Shown: piece after piece, positions 21,030 to 30,626 of the stretch
Numbering within the stretch: position 1 is the stretch's first letter
Layout: every line of letters starts with the position of its first letter
Source: Shouchella lonarensis
Lineage (GTDB): Bacteria; Bacillota; Bacilli; Bacillales; Bacillaceae_D
Direction of reading: 5' to 3'
Assembly: GCF_900096965.1 (NCBI RefSeq)
Contig: NZ_FMYM01000008.1
Location: forward strand, 1-64,000
Length of the DNA: 64,000 nucleotides
Translations under genes and position numbers: made by a program
Notes under the pieces: model-generated
The model's database searches: none
Seen by the model: only the letters and a program-made list of their open reading frames with translations
What the model was told of the DNA's origin: nothing

Positions 21030-22151
21030 ATGGCAGACCTTACAGGAAAACGATGCAATGTTTTAATGGGACCCATTAATATCGGCAATCAAATGGCAAC
21101 CTTAGTAAAAGGATTAAACGACCACGGCGTGTTTGCCCGAACGATTACGGCGTACAGTAATCGTCTAGCATATAAGCAACACTATCCATTAAAAAGAATG
21201 TGGCCGAAAAGTGGTAAGGAAAAAGATATTCTTAAATTCTTGGAAAAATACTGCATTCCTCACTTCGATATTTTCCATTTTTATGGAGGATTTACATTTA
21301 CACGTAGTCATGCGGATTTAAGGTTGTTAAGCGAAGCAAAAAAAACAATGATCATGGATCATCGAGGAAGTGAAGTTAGAACAATCGAAAAAGCGTTGAA
21401 GATCAATCCGTATGCAGCTGTGAAAGGCACATTTTCTTCTGATCAAGTTTATTCAAAATTAGAAGAACTTTCTAAATATATTCGTTTCTGTTTGGTTGCA
21501 GACGAAGAATTACGCTATTATGTCAAGAGTTATTATGAAAAAGTATTTCAAGTGCCGCGTATGATTGATCTGCTAGAATATCGGATAAATAGACACGCTT
21601 TTCAAAGAGTGAGTCATGCTGTCCGTTCTTCGCGCAATGTAGGGAATATTCGAAGATATTCACGAGTGTCAGTGCGAGCAGCGCCTACAAGACGTCCACT
21701 TATTGTCCATGCGCCTACTCATACAGGTGTAAAAGGGACAGAGACGATCGTAAAAACAATGAAGGGACTACAGAAAGATTTTAAGTTTGATTTCCAACTA
21801 ATTAAAGGTATGGCGCATGAAAAAGCAAAAAGACACTATGAACGGGCTGATTTGATCATTGATCAATTACGCATCGGAAGTTATGGTGGGTTGTCTGCCG
21901 AAGCGATGGCACTAGGTAAACCGGTTGTGTGTTACATTAGTGATTTTATGTTGCCATATTATCCATCAGATTTACCAATTATTAATGCAAACCCGGATAC
22001 ATTCCCATCTGTGATGAGAACCCTGTTAGCAAATGTTCATCGTTGGACAGAAATCGGTCGTGCGTCTAGAAAATATGTGGAAAATCATCATGATGTGAGA
22101 ATCAATAGTTTAAAGGTGAAGGAGATATACAAAGAAATTTTGCGTTCATAG
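21030..22151 (+). CDS. GT4-like glycosyltransferase (family A, copy 1) with basic insertion
   Basis: A 373-residue member of a family with four copies in this window. The N-terminus MGPINIGNQMATLVKGLNDHG corresponds to the HGPxxIxNQM signature of the others. The C-terminal GT-B half has LIVHAPTHTGVKGTETIV, then DLIIDQLRIGSYGGLSAEAMALGKPVVCYISDFM, where the E...E/K sites bind the nucleotide sugar in GT4 enzymes. Unlike its paralogues it carries an extra segment of about 25-30 residues rich in Arg and Ser (about residues 188-220) between the two Rossmann domains. It is probably co-transcribed with the next gene. Confidence 0.72.
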   Translation: MADLTGKRCNVLMGPINIGNQMATLVKGLNDHGVFARTITAYSNRLAYKQHYPLKRMWPKSGKEKDILKFLEKYCIPHFDIFHFYGGFTFTRSHADLRLLSEAKKTMIMDHRGSEVRTIEKALKINPYAAVKGTFSSDQVYSKLEELSKYIRFCLVADEELRYYVKSYYEKVFQVPRMIDLLEYRINRHAFQRVSHAVRSSRNVGNIRRYSRVSVRAAPTRRPLIVHAPTHTGVKGTETIVKTMKGLQKDFKFDFQLIKGMAHEKAKRHYERADLIIDQLRIGSYGGLSAEAMALGKPVVCYISDFMLPYYPSDLPIINANPDTFPSVMRTLLANVHRWTEIGRASRKYVENHHDVRINSLKVKEIYKEILRS

Positions 22152-22179
22152 AGGATGATAACGTTAGGTTGGTGAACAG

Positions 22180-23175
22180 ATGGACAGGAAATTGAAGGTG
22201 TTAATTTTAATTAAACCATTTGACCAATTATATCCCAAACATGCATCAAAGATGGATATGATTACGGCAATTGAAAAGCATGCAGAAGTCCGTTATTGGC
22301 ATAAAGATGGGCGTCTTACAGACATTTTATCTCAATTGGCATTTACACCGGATTTTATCTTCCATTATGACACGGGACATAAAGCAAAACCATTTGCGCC
22401 CGACATTAAAGGATTAGCCCAAACAAAGATTGCAAAAGGCTGTTTTGTCATTGATGCGCACACGAATGAGGCTTTAAGAGCTGCGTATTTCAAAGACAAT
22501 CGTATAGACCTCATCTTTTCTGTAGGAAAACACGCTTTTCTAACGGCTTTTCCACGTTTTAAAAAGAAATTCCGCTGGTTGCCATGGGCAATTAATCCTA
22601 AGGTGTTTTATGACCGAAAGCAAAAAAAAGAGATGATGCTATTACTTATGGGACTTGTACACACACCAACGGCGGCAAATAAGGGTTATAAAACTCCAGC
22701 AAAAGGGAAGTATGCGTTTCGTGATCATGTATTATCTGTCTTTCGTGACCATCCTGATTTCTTTTATATTCCTCATCCCGGTCATTTAACCGACAAGGAA
22801 AAAGGGATGATGAATGAAAACTATGCTAAGGCAATCAATCGTGCTCATATCTTTTTTACGTGTGGTGCCCGTATTCCTCGTGTAGGTTCTTATCCAGTCC
22901 AGAAATTTTTTGAAGTTCCAGCAAGTAAAACATTGCTGTTAGCAGAGTCAAATCGAGATATTGAAGAGTTAGGATTTGTTAATGGCGTAAACTATGTTGC
23001 TTGCACGACCGATAACGTTTATAAGAAAGCACGGTATTACATGAAAAATCCTGCAGAGAGGATTAAAATTACTGAAGCGGGATACAAGTTTATTCATAAG
23101 AAACATACGAATGATGTTCGTGCTAAGCAATTTGTGGAGATGGTGAAAGATTTCTTGTTAAGAAAGAAGAATTAG
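22180..23175 (+). CDS. CgeB-like glycosyltransferase (family B, copy 2)
   Basis: A 331-residue paralogue of the minus-strand product at 18236-19210. Both begin with a K(I/V)LILIKPF strand, share YPKH and KMDMITAIE, KPF/PDFIFHYD, and the C-terminal block NRAHIFFTCGARIPRVG, YPVQKFFEVPASKTLLLAE and LGFVNGVNYVAC. The fold should be GT-B with a CgeB-type C-terminal domain. It lies 28 bases after the family A gene and is followed by a strong hairpin at 23254-23285. Substrate unknown; spore surface decoration is inferred from family and from the promoters of the neighbouring arm. Confidence 0.75.
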   Translation: MDRKLKVLILIKPFDQLYPKHASKMDMITAIEKHAEVRYWHKDGRLTDILSQLAFTPDFIFHYDTGHKAKPFAPDIKGLAQTKIAKGCFVIDAHTNEALRAAYFKDNRIDLIFSVGKHAFLTAFPRFKKKFRWLPWAINPKVFYDRKQKKEMMLLLMGLVHTPTAANKGYKTPAKGKYAFRDHVLSVFRDHPDFFYIPHPGHLTDKEKGMMNENYAKAINRAHIFFTCGARIPRVGSYPVQKFFEVPASKTLLLAESNRDIEELGFVNGVNYVACTTDNVYKKARYYMKNPAERIKITEAGYKFIHKKHTNDVRAKQFVEMVKDFLLRKKN

Positions 23176-23253
23176 ATGTACTATTTTCGTATTTAAGGAT
23201 GTGCAAGCTATGACTTTCTGTGGATGATGGGTTCGTCTAGCATTTGAAGAGAG

Positions 23254-23285
23254 AACACGGATCAAGTGGATGTGTGATCCGTGTT
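23254..23285. terminator. Convergent terminator hairpin
   Basis: AACACGGATCA and TGATCCGTGTT form a perfect 11-base-pair stem with a 10-base loop between the convergent ends of the glycosyltransferase gene and rqcH. Only a short T-run follows on either strand. Confidence 0.6.
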
Positions 23286-23333
23286 TGGTATCCCTTCATG
23301 TTGGGAAAATACCTATTTCTGTCAACGCCCTTC

Positions 23334-25040
23334 TTAACGCCTCAATTGTAATACCTTTTCTTCTTCAGGTGTGACAAATAATGTTGTTTGCTTTTCGTAC
23401 GTCACGTAGCCGGGTTTTGCACCACTCGGCTTTTTTACATAGCGAATTTTTGTATAGTCAACTGGTACAGAAGCAGAGTGTCTTGCTTTTGAGAAATAGG
23501 CAGCAACGATCGCCGCTTCCTTCAATGTTGCTTCATCAGGTGCTGTAGAACGAATTAAGACGTGTGCGCCTGGGATGTCTTTTGTATGAAGCCAAATTTC
23601 ATCTTGGCGCGAGAAATGGCGTGTCAAATAATCATTTTGTCGGTTATTTTTTCCAACAAAAAACGGGACCCCTGTAGAAGAAACGTAAGATTCTAGTTGA
23701 GGGTGACTCGACTGGCTCTTTTTCTTTTTTTTATGGGAGGAACGTGAGCGCATGTACCCGCCATCTCGTAATTCTTCTCGGATTTCCTCAATATCTTTCG
23801 GTGAGGCAACGTCAAGTTGTTGCAATAAATTAGCGAGGTAATCAAGCTCGATGCGCGTCTTTTGTATTTGGTCTGTGACTTCAAGACGAGCGGTCTTCGC
23901 TTTTTGATAACGCTTGAAGTAGGCTTGTGCATTTTCAGCCGCTGTCTTTGTTGGATCTAAGGCAATGGTTACACAACGCCCTTCAGGATCGTAATAGTCA
24001 ACGACGTCAATAGATGACGCCCCTTTTTTGACTAAGTGTAAGTGAGCGGTTAATAGTTCTCCATAATGTTGATGTAAGTTTGCTTCATTTGTACGTGTCA
24101 ATGTTTCTGTTAATTTTGCTTGTTTTCGTTTGTTTTTCTCATATGTTTGCTTTAGCAGACGTTCTACGTCAAAAGCTTGTTGTTTGACACGATCTCGTTC
24201 TGCTTTTTTGTAATAGTAACGGTCAAGCATATCATTCGTCGTTGAAAAATGCGTGCGATCTCCATTTTTGTGAGCCAAATGAACGACAGAGAAAAAAGCT
24301 TTCTTGCCGCCCACGATCTCAGGGGTGTAACAATGTGTTTTTAGCGGTTCGATCACATCGAAAAAGGCTTTGGGCAATGTCGTTTGGTTTGCCAGACCAG
24401 CTCTATGAACAATTTCGTTCGCAACGAGCGGAGACAAGCCATGAAAAGAATGTACAAGTTGTGCACTGAGTTTCCCTGCATTAAAGTCAAGTGACTTTAA
24501 AACGTCTTTTTCAGTCACAGTGAGTACGTCTTGTTTCTCTTGAGCAGGTGGGTGTTTATATAACTGTCCAGGTCCAACTGTACGATAACGGCTTTGATCA
24601 AAACGCACGTGTTTAATGCTGTCAATTACCATATTTGTTGTGGGGTCAACTAAGATGATATTACTGTGACGACCCATGATCTCAACAATAAGTTGTTTTG
24701 TTTTTGTATCTCCTAGTTCGTCCCGCTTTTCAATCGTAAAAGTAATGATCCGATCTGTTTGATATTGCGTAATGGCACGAATGATGCCGCCTTCTAAATG
24801 TTTACGCAATAGCATACAAAACATCGGTGGTTCGTTCGGGTTTTCATATTTCTCTTTTGTCATATGCACACGGGCAAACGTGGCATTTGCAGATAGTAAT
24901 AAAAAGTGATTTTTTCCGTGTGCTCGAATGGCGCATACGAGCTCCGTTTTAGACGGTTGAAAGACTTTATTCATACGTCCACCAAGAAGAGACTGTAGTT
25001 CGTGTGTCACTGCTCTTGTCACAAAGCCATCAAATGACAT
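23334..25040 (-). CDS. rqcH: Ribosome-associated quality control factor RqcH (NFACT protein)
   Basis: A 568-residue NFACT protein (YloA, also called FbpA) that binds stalled 50S subunits and recruits tRNA-Ala to add C-terminal alanine tails for degradation. The NFACT-N domain starts MSFDGFVTRAVTHELQSLLGG, followed by a long coiled coil (about residues 270-430) and the NFACT-R/DUF814 domain with FFVGKNNRQNDYLT and DEIWLHTKDIPGAHVLIRS. ATG 25040 is preferred to the GTG at 25049 because GAGGTG lies 6 bases upstream and homologues begin MSFDG. In B. subtilis it also lies next to yloB, so this two-gene core is ancestral and the glycosylation genes flank it. Confidence 0.92.
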   Translation of the reverse strand: MSFDGFVTRAVTHELQSLLGGRMNKVFQPSKTELVCAIRAHGKNHFLLLSANATFARVHMTKEKYENPNEPPMFCMLLRKHLEGGIIRAITQYQTDRIITFTIEKRDELGDTKTKQLIVEIMGRHSNIILVDPTTNMVIDSIKHVRFDQSRYRTVGPGQLYKHPPAQEKQDVLTVTEKDVLKSLDFNAGKLSAQLVHSFHGLSPLVANEIVHRAGLANQTTLPKAFFDVIEPLKTHCYTPEIVGGKKAFFSVVHLAHKNGDRTHFSTTNDMLDRYYYKKAERDRVKQQAFDVERLLKQTYEKNKRKQAKLTETLTRTNEANLHQHYGELLTAHLHLVKKGASSIDVVDYYDPEGRCVTIALDPTKTAAENAQAYFKRYQKAKTARLEVTDQIQKTRIELDYLANLLQQLDVASPKDIEEIREELRDGGYMRSRSSHKKKKKSQSSHPQLESYVSSTGVPFFVGKNNRQNDYLTRHFSRQDEIWLHTKDIPGAHVLIRSTAPDEATLKEAAIVAAYFSKARHSASVPVDYTKIRYVKKPSGAKPGYVTYEKQTTLFVTPEEEKVLQLRR

Positions 25041-25176
25041 GTGGTTCACCTCAACTTTACAATAGAAAATCTCTTTCTAGTATAGCATGATTGTCCTTCT
25101 AGCTGAATAAGATAGCTTGTATAAAAGGTGTGCAGGTAAAGATATCGGTTGTAATGATTGAATGCGAGGTGGCAAG

Positions 25177-27846
25177 ATGAAATGGTATATGATGAAGCAA
25201 GAAGAAGTGGTCTATAGGACAAATGCAAATGTTAAGCAAGGATTAAATGATAAAAATGTGAGGAAAAGGATGGGTACGTATGGACAAAACAAATTAAAGG
25301 AAGCACCACGCCCATCCGTATTTTTTACATTTCTGGCGCAATTTAAAGACTTTATGGTGCTTGTACTATTAGCAGCTACACTCATTTCTGGTTTAATTGG
25401 TGAGATACTCGATGCGTTAACGATTATGTGCATTGTTTTATTGAATGGGATTTTAGGTTTTTTTCAGGAGCGCAAAGCAGAGAAGTCGCTTGATGCGTTG
25501 AAAGAATTGTCTGCGCCACAAATGTATGTGAAACGGAATGGTGAGTGGCAGCGAATTGCTTCTGTACTCGTTGTGCCAGGTGACATTGTGAAGATGTCGG
25601 CAGGGGATCGTGTGGGAGCAGACATTCGTTTATTAGAAACGTCGGGATTGCGCATTGATGAAGCGTCCTTAACAGGCGAGTCACACCCTTCACAAAAGCA
25701 AAGTGATGAGATTGCACAAGAGGATGTGCCCCTTGGGGATCGTGCCAATATGGCATTTATGGGAACGATGGTTACACAAGGTAGTGGTGTCGGTGTGGTT
25801 GTTGGCACAGGCATGCGAACTGAGATGGGAAAAATAGCGCACTTACTGCAAGAAGCAGAAGTGCTTGCAACGCCATTGCAACGTCGGCTAGAACAGTTAG
25901 GACGAACGTTAATTGTCGTCGCATTATTGCTTACAACACTCGTCGTCCTGTTTGGCTTGTTGCAGGGGCATGACTTGCATACGATGTTTATCTCGGGTGT
26001 GTCACTTGCAGTTGCAGCGATACCAGAAGGTTTGCCAGCCATTGTCACCGTCGCGCTCGCCCTCGGCGTACAACGGATGATTAAGAGAAAAGGCATTGTG
26101 AGGAAGCTTCCAGCAGTAGAAACACTTGGCTGTGCTTCTGTCATTTGTTCAGATAAAACGGGGACATTAACACAAAATAAGATGACAGTGAAACAGCTTT
26201 GGACAAAGGATCAATGGTTTTCTGTGACAGGAGCTGGCTATGATCTAGATGGAGAGATTTTAAATCAAAACGACCAGCGCATTGACCTGCAACAAGAAGT
26301 AGGCTTGCAACGATTATTAAGCTACGGTGCGCTTTGCACAAATGCGCGTTTCGTCAAGAAAGAGGAAAATCATACGTTAGATGGGGACCCAACGGAGGGC
26401 GCGCTGTTAATTGTCGCAGCAAAATTAGGGTATGATCAGGAGAGTTTAGCACGAACATACCAACGGGTAGAGGAGTTTCCATTTGACTCTACGCGGAAGA
26501 TGATGAGTGTGATTGTGTCTGATCCTAAAGGAAAAAAATATGTCGTTACAAAAGGTGCCCCCGACGTTGTGCTGCATCATTGCCGCTCCATTTTTTCAAT
26601 GAGCCGATCAGAAGCATTAAGTGATCATCATTGCAATCAAATCAACAAAGCGGTCGAAAAAATGGCGAGCAACGCGTTGCGCACGCTTGCGATTGCTTAT
26701 CGTCCTTTAATTGAAGGGGAACTGTGTCAATCGGCAGAACAGGCAGAAAAGCATTTAACGTTTGTTGGTCTTCAAGGAATGATGGACCCGCCGCGTGTGG
26801 AAGCAAAAGAAGCGGTTGAAGAATGTCGTGCGGCAGGGATTAAAACGTTAATGATTACAGGTGACCACCAAGTAACAGCCGCAGCCATTGCAAAAGAGCT
26901 TGCGATTTTACCTGAAGGAGGAAGGGTGTTAAATGGTGGGGATTTAGACCGGTTGTCTGTAAATGAGTTAGAGCGTGAAGTGGAATCTGTGTACGTATAT
27001 GCACGTGTGTCGCCTGCTCATAAGTTAAAAATTGTCCAGGCATTGCAAAAGAGAGGACATATTGTGGCGATGACAGGCGATGGCGTAAATGATGCACCGG
27101 CTTTAAAAGCAGCGAATATTGGTGTGGCAATGGGCGTGACGGGCACCGATGTCGCAAAAGAATCATCAGCACTCGTGTTGGCCGACGATAATTTCTTAAC
27201 GATTAAAGAGGCCATTAAAGAAGGTCGCAATATTTACGAAAACATCCGCAAGTTTATCCGCTATATGCTTGCGTCTAACGTGGGCGAGATTTTGGTCATG
27301 TTGTTTGCAATGATGCTCGGCATGCCGCTGCCACTTGTGGCCATCCAAATTTTATGGATCAATTTGGTTACAGACGGTTTACCCGCGGTTGCACTTGGGA
27401 TGGACCAAGCAGAAGGAGACGTGATGCGACGAAAGCCACGGGCACCGGATGAAGGCGTGTTTGCAAGAGGACTAGGTTGGAAAATTGTGAGTCGTGGTTT
27501 CATGATTGGGATGGTTACATTGATTGCATTTACACTCACGTATGATCATCAGCCTGACAATTTGATTCTTGCCCAAACGGTTGCGTTTTTAACATTAGTG
27601 ATGAGCCAGCTTATTCATGTGTTTGATTGTCGGAGCGAATACTCCGTTTATCATCGCAACCCATTTGAAAATCGCTATCTTGTTGGCGCAGTTGCTTTAT
27701 CGGTCGTACTCATGGTCGCCGTCATTTATATGCCAACGTTGCAACCAATTTTCCATACCGTATCACTTGGAGTGAAAGAATGGCTGTTGGTATTAGGTAT
27801 GGCGTCGATTCCGACTGTCGTTTTTGGAGGATTTGGTAAGAAATGA
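25177..27846 (+). CDS. yloB: P-type calcium-transporting ATPase (YloB)
   Basis: An 889-residue P2A-type ATPase, predicted to pump Ca2+ out of the cytoplasm; the B. subtilis homologue is linked to sporulation. The phosphorylated aspartate is in CSDKTGTLTQNKM near residue 327. The actuator has EASLTGES, the nucleotide domain KGAPDVVLHHC, and the hinge TGDGVNDAPALKAANIG. Ca2+ ligands are expected in AAIPEGLPAIVT (fourth membrane segment). About ten membrane segments are visible. ATG 25177 follows GAGGTGG; the ATG at 25162 has no clear site. It reads divergently from rqcH. Confidence 0.93.
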   Translation: MKWYMMKQEEVVYRTNANVKQGLNDKNVRKRMGTYGQNKLKEAPRPSVFFTFLAQFKDFMVLVLLAATLISGLIGEILDALTIMCIVLLNGILGFFQERKAEKSLDALKELSAPQMYVKRNGEWQRIASVLVVPGDIVKMSAGDRVGADIRLLETSGLRIDEASLTGESHPSQKQSDEIAQEDVPLGDRANMAFMGTMVTQGSGVGVVVGTGMRTEMGKIAHLLQEAEVLATPLQRRLEQLGRTLIVVALLLTTLVVLFGLLQGHDLHTMFISGVSLAVAAIPEGLPAIVTVALALGVQRMIKRKGIVRKLPAVETLGCASVICSDKTGTLTQNKMTVKQLWTKDQWFSVTGAGYDLDGEILNQNDQRIDLQQEVGLQRLLSYGALCTNARFVKKEENHTLDGDPTEGALLIVAAKLGYDQESLARTYQRVEEFPFDSTRKMMSVIVSDPKGKKYVVTKGAPDVVLHHCRSIFSMSRSEALSDHHCNQINKAVEKMASNALRTLAIAYRPLIEGELCQSAEQAEKHLTFVGLQGMMDPPRVEAKEAVEECRAAGIKTLMITGDHQVTAAAIAKELAILPEGGRVLNGGDLDRLSVNELEREVESVYVYARVSPAHKLKIVQALQKRGHIVAMTGDGVNDAPALKAANIGVAMGVTGTDVAKESSALVLADDNFLTIKEAIKEGRNIYENIRKFIRYMLASNVGEILVMLFAMMLGMPLPLVAIQILWINLVTDGLPAVALGMDQAEGDVMRRKPRAPDEGVFARGLGWKIVSRGFMIGMVTLIAFTLTYDHQPDNLILAQTVAFLTLVMSQLIHVFDCRSEYSVYHRNPFENRYLVGAVALSVVLMVAVIYMPTLQPIFHTVSLGVKEWLLVLGMASIPTVVFGGFGKK

Positions 27847-27868
27847 TGCAAAGTTAGTTAAAACAAGC

Positions 27869-27911
27869 GAAAGACACTGACAAACGTTTCAAGCGTGAAT
27901 CAGTGTCTTTC
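27869..27911 (+). terminator. Terminator after yloB
   Basis: GAAAGACACTGA and TCAGTGTCTTTC form a perfect 12-base-pair stem separated by about 19 bases, followed by TTC. It isolates yloB from the glycosylation genes downstream. Confidence 0.65.
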
Positions 27912-28011
27912 TTCATGTGGGGGAAGGGATGTATATTCTATCATGGAAATGAATAAACATGGTATGGCACAATGGCTGTTTGTCACAAGACATGAGGAAA
28001 GGAACGGTGTT

Positions 28012-29061
28012 ATGGGGGGAGCGAATAGTAAAAAGATACGTGTGCTTCATGGGCCAACAAATATTGTGAACCAAATGGAGACGTTAGCAAAGGGGTTAAG
28101 TGAAAAAGGCGTTTTTTGTAGAACGGTGGACACTTACAATAGTTTTTTGGCTTATGAAAAGCAATACACTTTCAAAGGTATTTGGCCATCAAAGGATGCA
28201 ACCGATGACCAACTAGAAAAGTTTGTAAAGAATAACCTTGCTCATCAATTCGATTTATTTCATCTCCACTTTGGACTTACTTTTATTCCGAGTCAAAAAG
28301 ACATTTCTATCTTGCGGGATGAAGGAAAACCTCTTGTTATGCAATATTATGGAAGTGATATTCGCTCTTTAAAAGCTGCATTAGAAATTAACCCCTACGC
28401 AAGGGTGAAACGGAATATTCTTCCGTCTGTTTTTCACCGGAAAATAAAAGCATGCGCAGATCAAATCAAGTATTGTGTCGTCGCGGATGCAGAGCTTGAA
28501 TATTATGTGAAAGACTATTATGAGGAAGTATTTCGATTCCCCATTGTCATTGATTTGTCTCAGTATCAGGAGACACAACCAAAATTAAATAGCGGTGTGC
28601 CTTTAATTGTACACGCGCCTACACATGCCCATATAAAAGGAAGAGACACGATTTTAAAAGTGATGGAGGAGCTAAAAGAAGATTTCAAATTTGATTTTCA
28701 ACTTATTCAAAATTGTTCTCATAACAAGGCAAAGGCGATTTATGAGCAAGCCGATCTCATTATTGATCAATTACATGTCGGGTGTTACGGCGCATTAGCA
28801 ATAGAAACAATGGCATTAGGAAAGCCGGTTGTATGCTATATTAGTGATTTCATGCGAGAGGATTATCCATCTGACCTTCCTATTATTAACGCGAATCCTG
28901 ACACATTGTTAGCTGTAATGAAGTCACTGCTGAGCAATCAAGACGCACTACCAGAAATAGGGAAACGATCAAGGAAATATGTGGAAAGGGTCCATGATTA
29001 CGCAGAAAATAGCGAGAAAATGAAACAATTCTATGAACGTATCCTCAATTCATTAACGTGA
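28012..29061 (+). CDS. GT4-like glycosyltransferase (family A, copy 2)
   Basis: A 349-residue GT-B protein and first gene of the second arm of the glycosylation island. After KKIRVLHGPTNIVNQMETLAKGL come the acceptor-domain strands and then LIVHAPTHAHIKGRDTIL, DLIIDQLHVGCYGALAIETMALGKPVVCY and SDFM. The nucleotide-sugar site of GT4 enzymes corresponds to the E-x7-E-like region near residue 260. ATG 28012 is preferred because GAGGAAAGGAA lies upstream and the paralogues begin close to the RVLHGP strand; a longer frame extends into the yloB terminator. The next gene follows after 31 bases. Confidence 0.72.
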   Translation: MGGANSKKIRVLHGPTNIVNQMETLAKGLSEKGVFCRTVDTYNSFLAYEKQYTFKGIWPSKDATDDQLEKFVKNNLAHQFDLFHLHFGLTFIPSQKDISILRDEGKPLVMQYYGSDIRSLKAALEINPYARVKRNILPSVFHRKIKACADQIKYCVVADAELEYYVKDYYEEVFRFPIVIDLSQYQETQPKLNSGVPLIVHAPTHAHIKGRDTILKVMEELKEDFKFDFQLIQNCSHNKAKAIYEQADLIIDQLHVGCYGALAIETMALGKPVVCYISDFMREDYPSDLPIINANPDTLLAVMKSLLSNQDALPEIGKRSRKYVERVHDYAENSEKMKQFYERILNSLT

Positions 29062-29092
29062 TGATGCGTTGTTAAGAGAGGGGAACAATGTC

Positions 29093-30067
29093 TTGAGTAG
29101 TTCAGAAAAGAATTTGTTTACAAACAATCGTGTTTTCATTATAGGAGGAGCAGGATTTATTGGCTCATCTTTTATTGAGAGACTCATTAGCCATAATGAC
29201 GTCATTGTATACGATAACTTATCTCGAGATTCTCTTAAATATAAGAAGTATGCAAATCACCCACGTGTTCATGTCATTGAGGGTGATATTCTTGATAAGG
29301 AACTTTTAAAGACATCTATGCAAGGTGCAACACACGTGATTCATATGGCAGCCATTGCTGGTATTGATACGGTGACAAATGATCCAATTAAAACGATGCG
29401 TGTCAACATGATAGGAACAGCAAACGTATTAGAGGCGGCTGCGACAATGGAGAGATGTGATCGGGTCGTTTGTTTTAGTACAAGTGAAGTGTATGGTCAA
29501 ATGGCCTTTCGATCAGGTGAAAGGGATGAAGCGATCATTGGTACGGCTGAGGAACGGCGCTGGTCGTATGCAGTAAGTAAGTTAGCTGGAGAGCATTTGG
29601 CGCAATCTTATTACCAACAATTAAAATTGCCAACTGTCACCATCCGTCCATTCAATATTTATGGTCCGGGACAAATTGGTGAGGGAGCGGTTAAATCAAT
29701 GATCGAACGTGCACTTATGAATGAACCAATTACAATCTATGGGGATGGCGCGCAAATTCGTTCGTGGTGTTATGTGGATGATATGATTGAAGCGCTTTTT
29801 CTTACATTAACACATCCAAATGCTGTAGGAGAATCTTTTAACATCGGCAATAAAAATACAACATTGACGACATATCATTTAGCCAACACCATTATTCGTG
29901 TGCTATCGTCTCAATCAGTGATTCACTACGGCACAAAAAATTACGCCGATATTGAATTGCGTATGCCTAATACGGATAAAGCAAAGGATGTTTTACAATT
30001 TGAGGCAAAAATAGATTTGGAAGAAGGGATTCGCCGTACCGCTGTTTTTTTGAGAACAATGAAGTGA
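29093..30067 (+). CDS. NAD-dependent nucleotide-sugar epimerase/dehydratase
   Basis: A 324-residue extended short-chain dehydrogenase. The NAD site is FIIGGAGFIGSSFIERL near residue 14, the Ser of the active site is in VVCFSTSEVYGQ and the catalytic Tyr-x3-Lys is YAVSKLAGEHLAQ near residue 160. RPFNIYGPGQIGEGAV is typical of nucleotide-sugar 4,6-dehydratases, decarboxylases and 4-epimerases; which reaction it performs cannot be decided. Because an acetyltransferase and a PLP aminotransferase follow at once, a 4,6-dehydratase giving a keto sugar is the best guess (inference). The start is TTG 29093 after AGAGAGGGGAAC; the nearer ATG is out of frame. Confidence 0.72.
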   Translation: MSSSEKNLFTNNRVFIIGGAGFIGSSFIERLISHNDVIVYDNLSRDSLKYKKYANHPRVHVIEGDILDKELLKTSMQGATHVIHMAAIAGIDTVTNDPIKTMRVNMIGTANVLEAAATMERCDRVVCFSTSEVYGQMAFRSGERDEAIIGTAEERRWSYAVSKLAGEHLAQSYYQQLKLPTVTIRPFNIYGPGQIGEGAVKSMIERALMNEPITIYGDGAQIRSWCYVDDMIEALFLTLTHPNAVGESFNIGNKNTTLTTYHLANTIIRVLSSQSVIHYGTKNYADIELRMPNTDKAKDVLQFEAKIDLEEGIRRTAVFLRTMK

Positions 30068-30086
30068 AAAAAGTGGGGTATTAAAA

Positions 30087-30626
30087 ATGAAACGATGGAA
30101 AAGTGAGGGAAGTGGTCACGTAACAAAGGAACAGCTTGGTGCTTGTGGTCAAAATGTGGTCATAGAAGATGGTGTTCGTATATTTCATCCAGAACAAATC
30201 TTCATTGGTGACAATGTATATATTGGTCATAATACGATTTTAAAAGGGTACTATAAACACGCCCTTGTTATCGACTCGAATAGTTGGATTGGGCAAAATG
30301 CTTTTATTCATGGCGCGGGAGGGGTACAGATCGGTTCGTTAGCTGGCATTGGTCCCTCTGTTCGTATTCTTGCTTCTTCTCACATCGAGCCAGACGACCC
30401 GGAGGAAGCGATATTATTTTCTCCATTGCATTTTCCATCAATTACAATTGGGGAAAATTGTAATATTGGATTGGGTGCTACAATTATTGGAGAGGTATCT
30501 GTTGGTTCGCATTCAAAAATTGGCGCAAATGCACTTGTCAATCGGTCCATCCCAGCCTACAGCATCGCAGTAGGGGTACCGGCTAAAGTGATAAAAAGTC
30601 GTAAAAGCGAAGGAACTTCTTCATGA
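30087..30626 (+). CDS. Left-handed beta-helix acyltransferase
   Basis: A 179-residue protein made largely of hexapeptide repeats ([LIV]-G-x4 type), for example IFIGDNVYIGHNT, SWIGQNAFIHG, ITIGENCNIGLGATIIGEVSVG and SKIGANALV, ending in the usual YSIAVGVPAKVIK. Such trimeric enzymes transfer acetyl or other acyl groups from CoA to sugar amines or hydroxyls. The stop overlaps the start of the aminotransferase gene, so the likely job is N-acylation of the amino sugar made by the neighbours (inference). Confidence 0.72.
   Translation: MKRWKSEGSGHVTKEQLGACGQNVVIEDGVRIFHPEQIFIGDNVYIGHNTILKGYYKHALVIDSNSWIGQNAFIHGAGGVQIGSLAGIGPSVRILASSHIEPDDPEEAILFSPLHFPSITIGENCNIGLGATIIGEVSVGSHSKIGANALVNRSIPAYSIAVGVPAKVIKSRKSEGTSS

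Noticed and set aside
25464-26144. Minus-strand frame of 226 codons within yloB
   Set aside because: Antisense shadow of the ATPase; low-complexity Ser/Thr/Pro content and no start signal.
27912-28011. Sigma-K or sigma-E promoter for the second glycosylation arm
   Set aside because: TATATTCTA resembles the -10 element but lacks the leading C and has no AC at proper distance.
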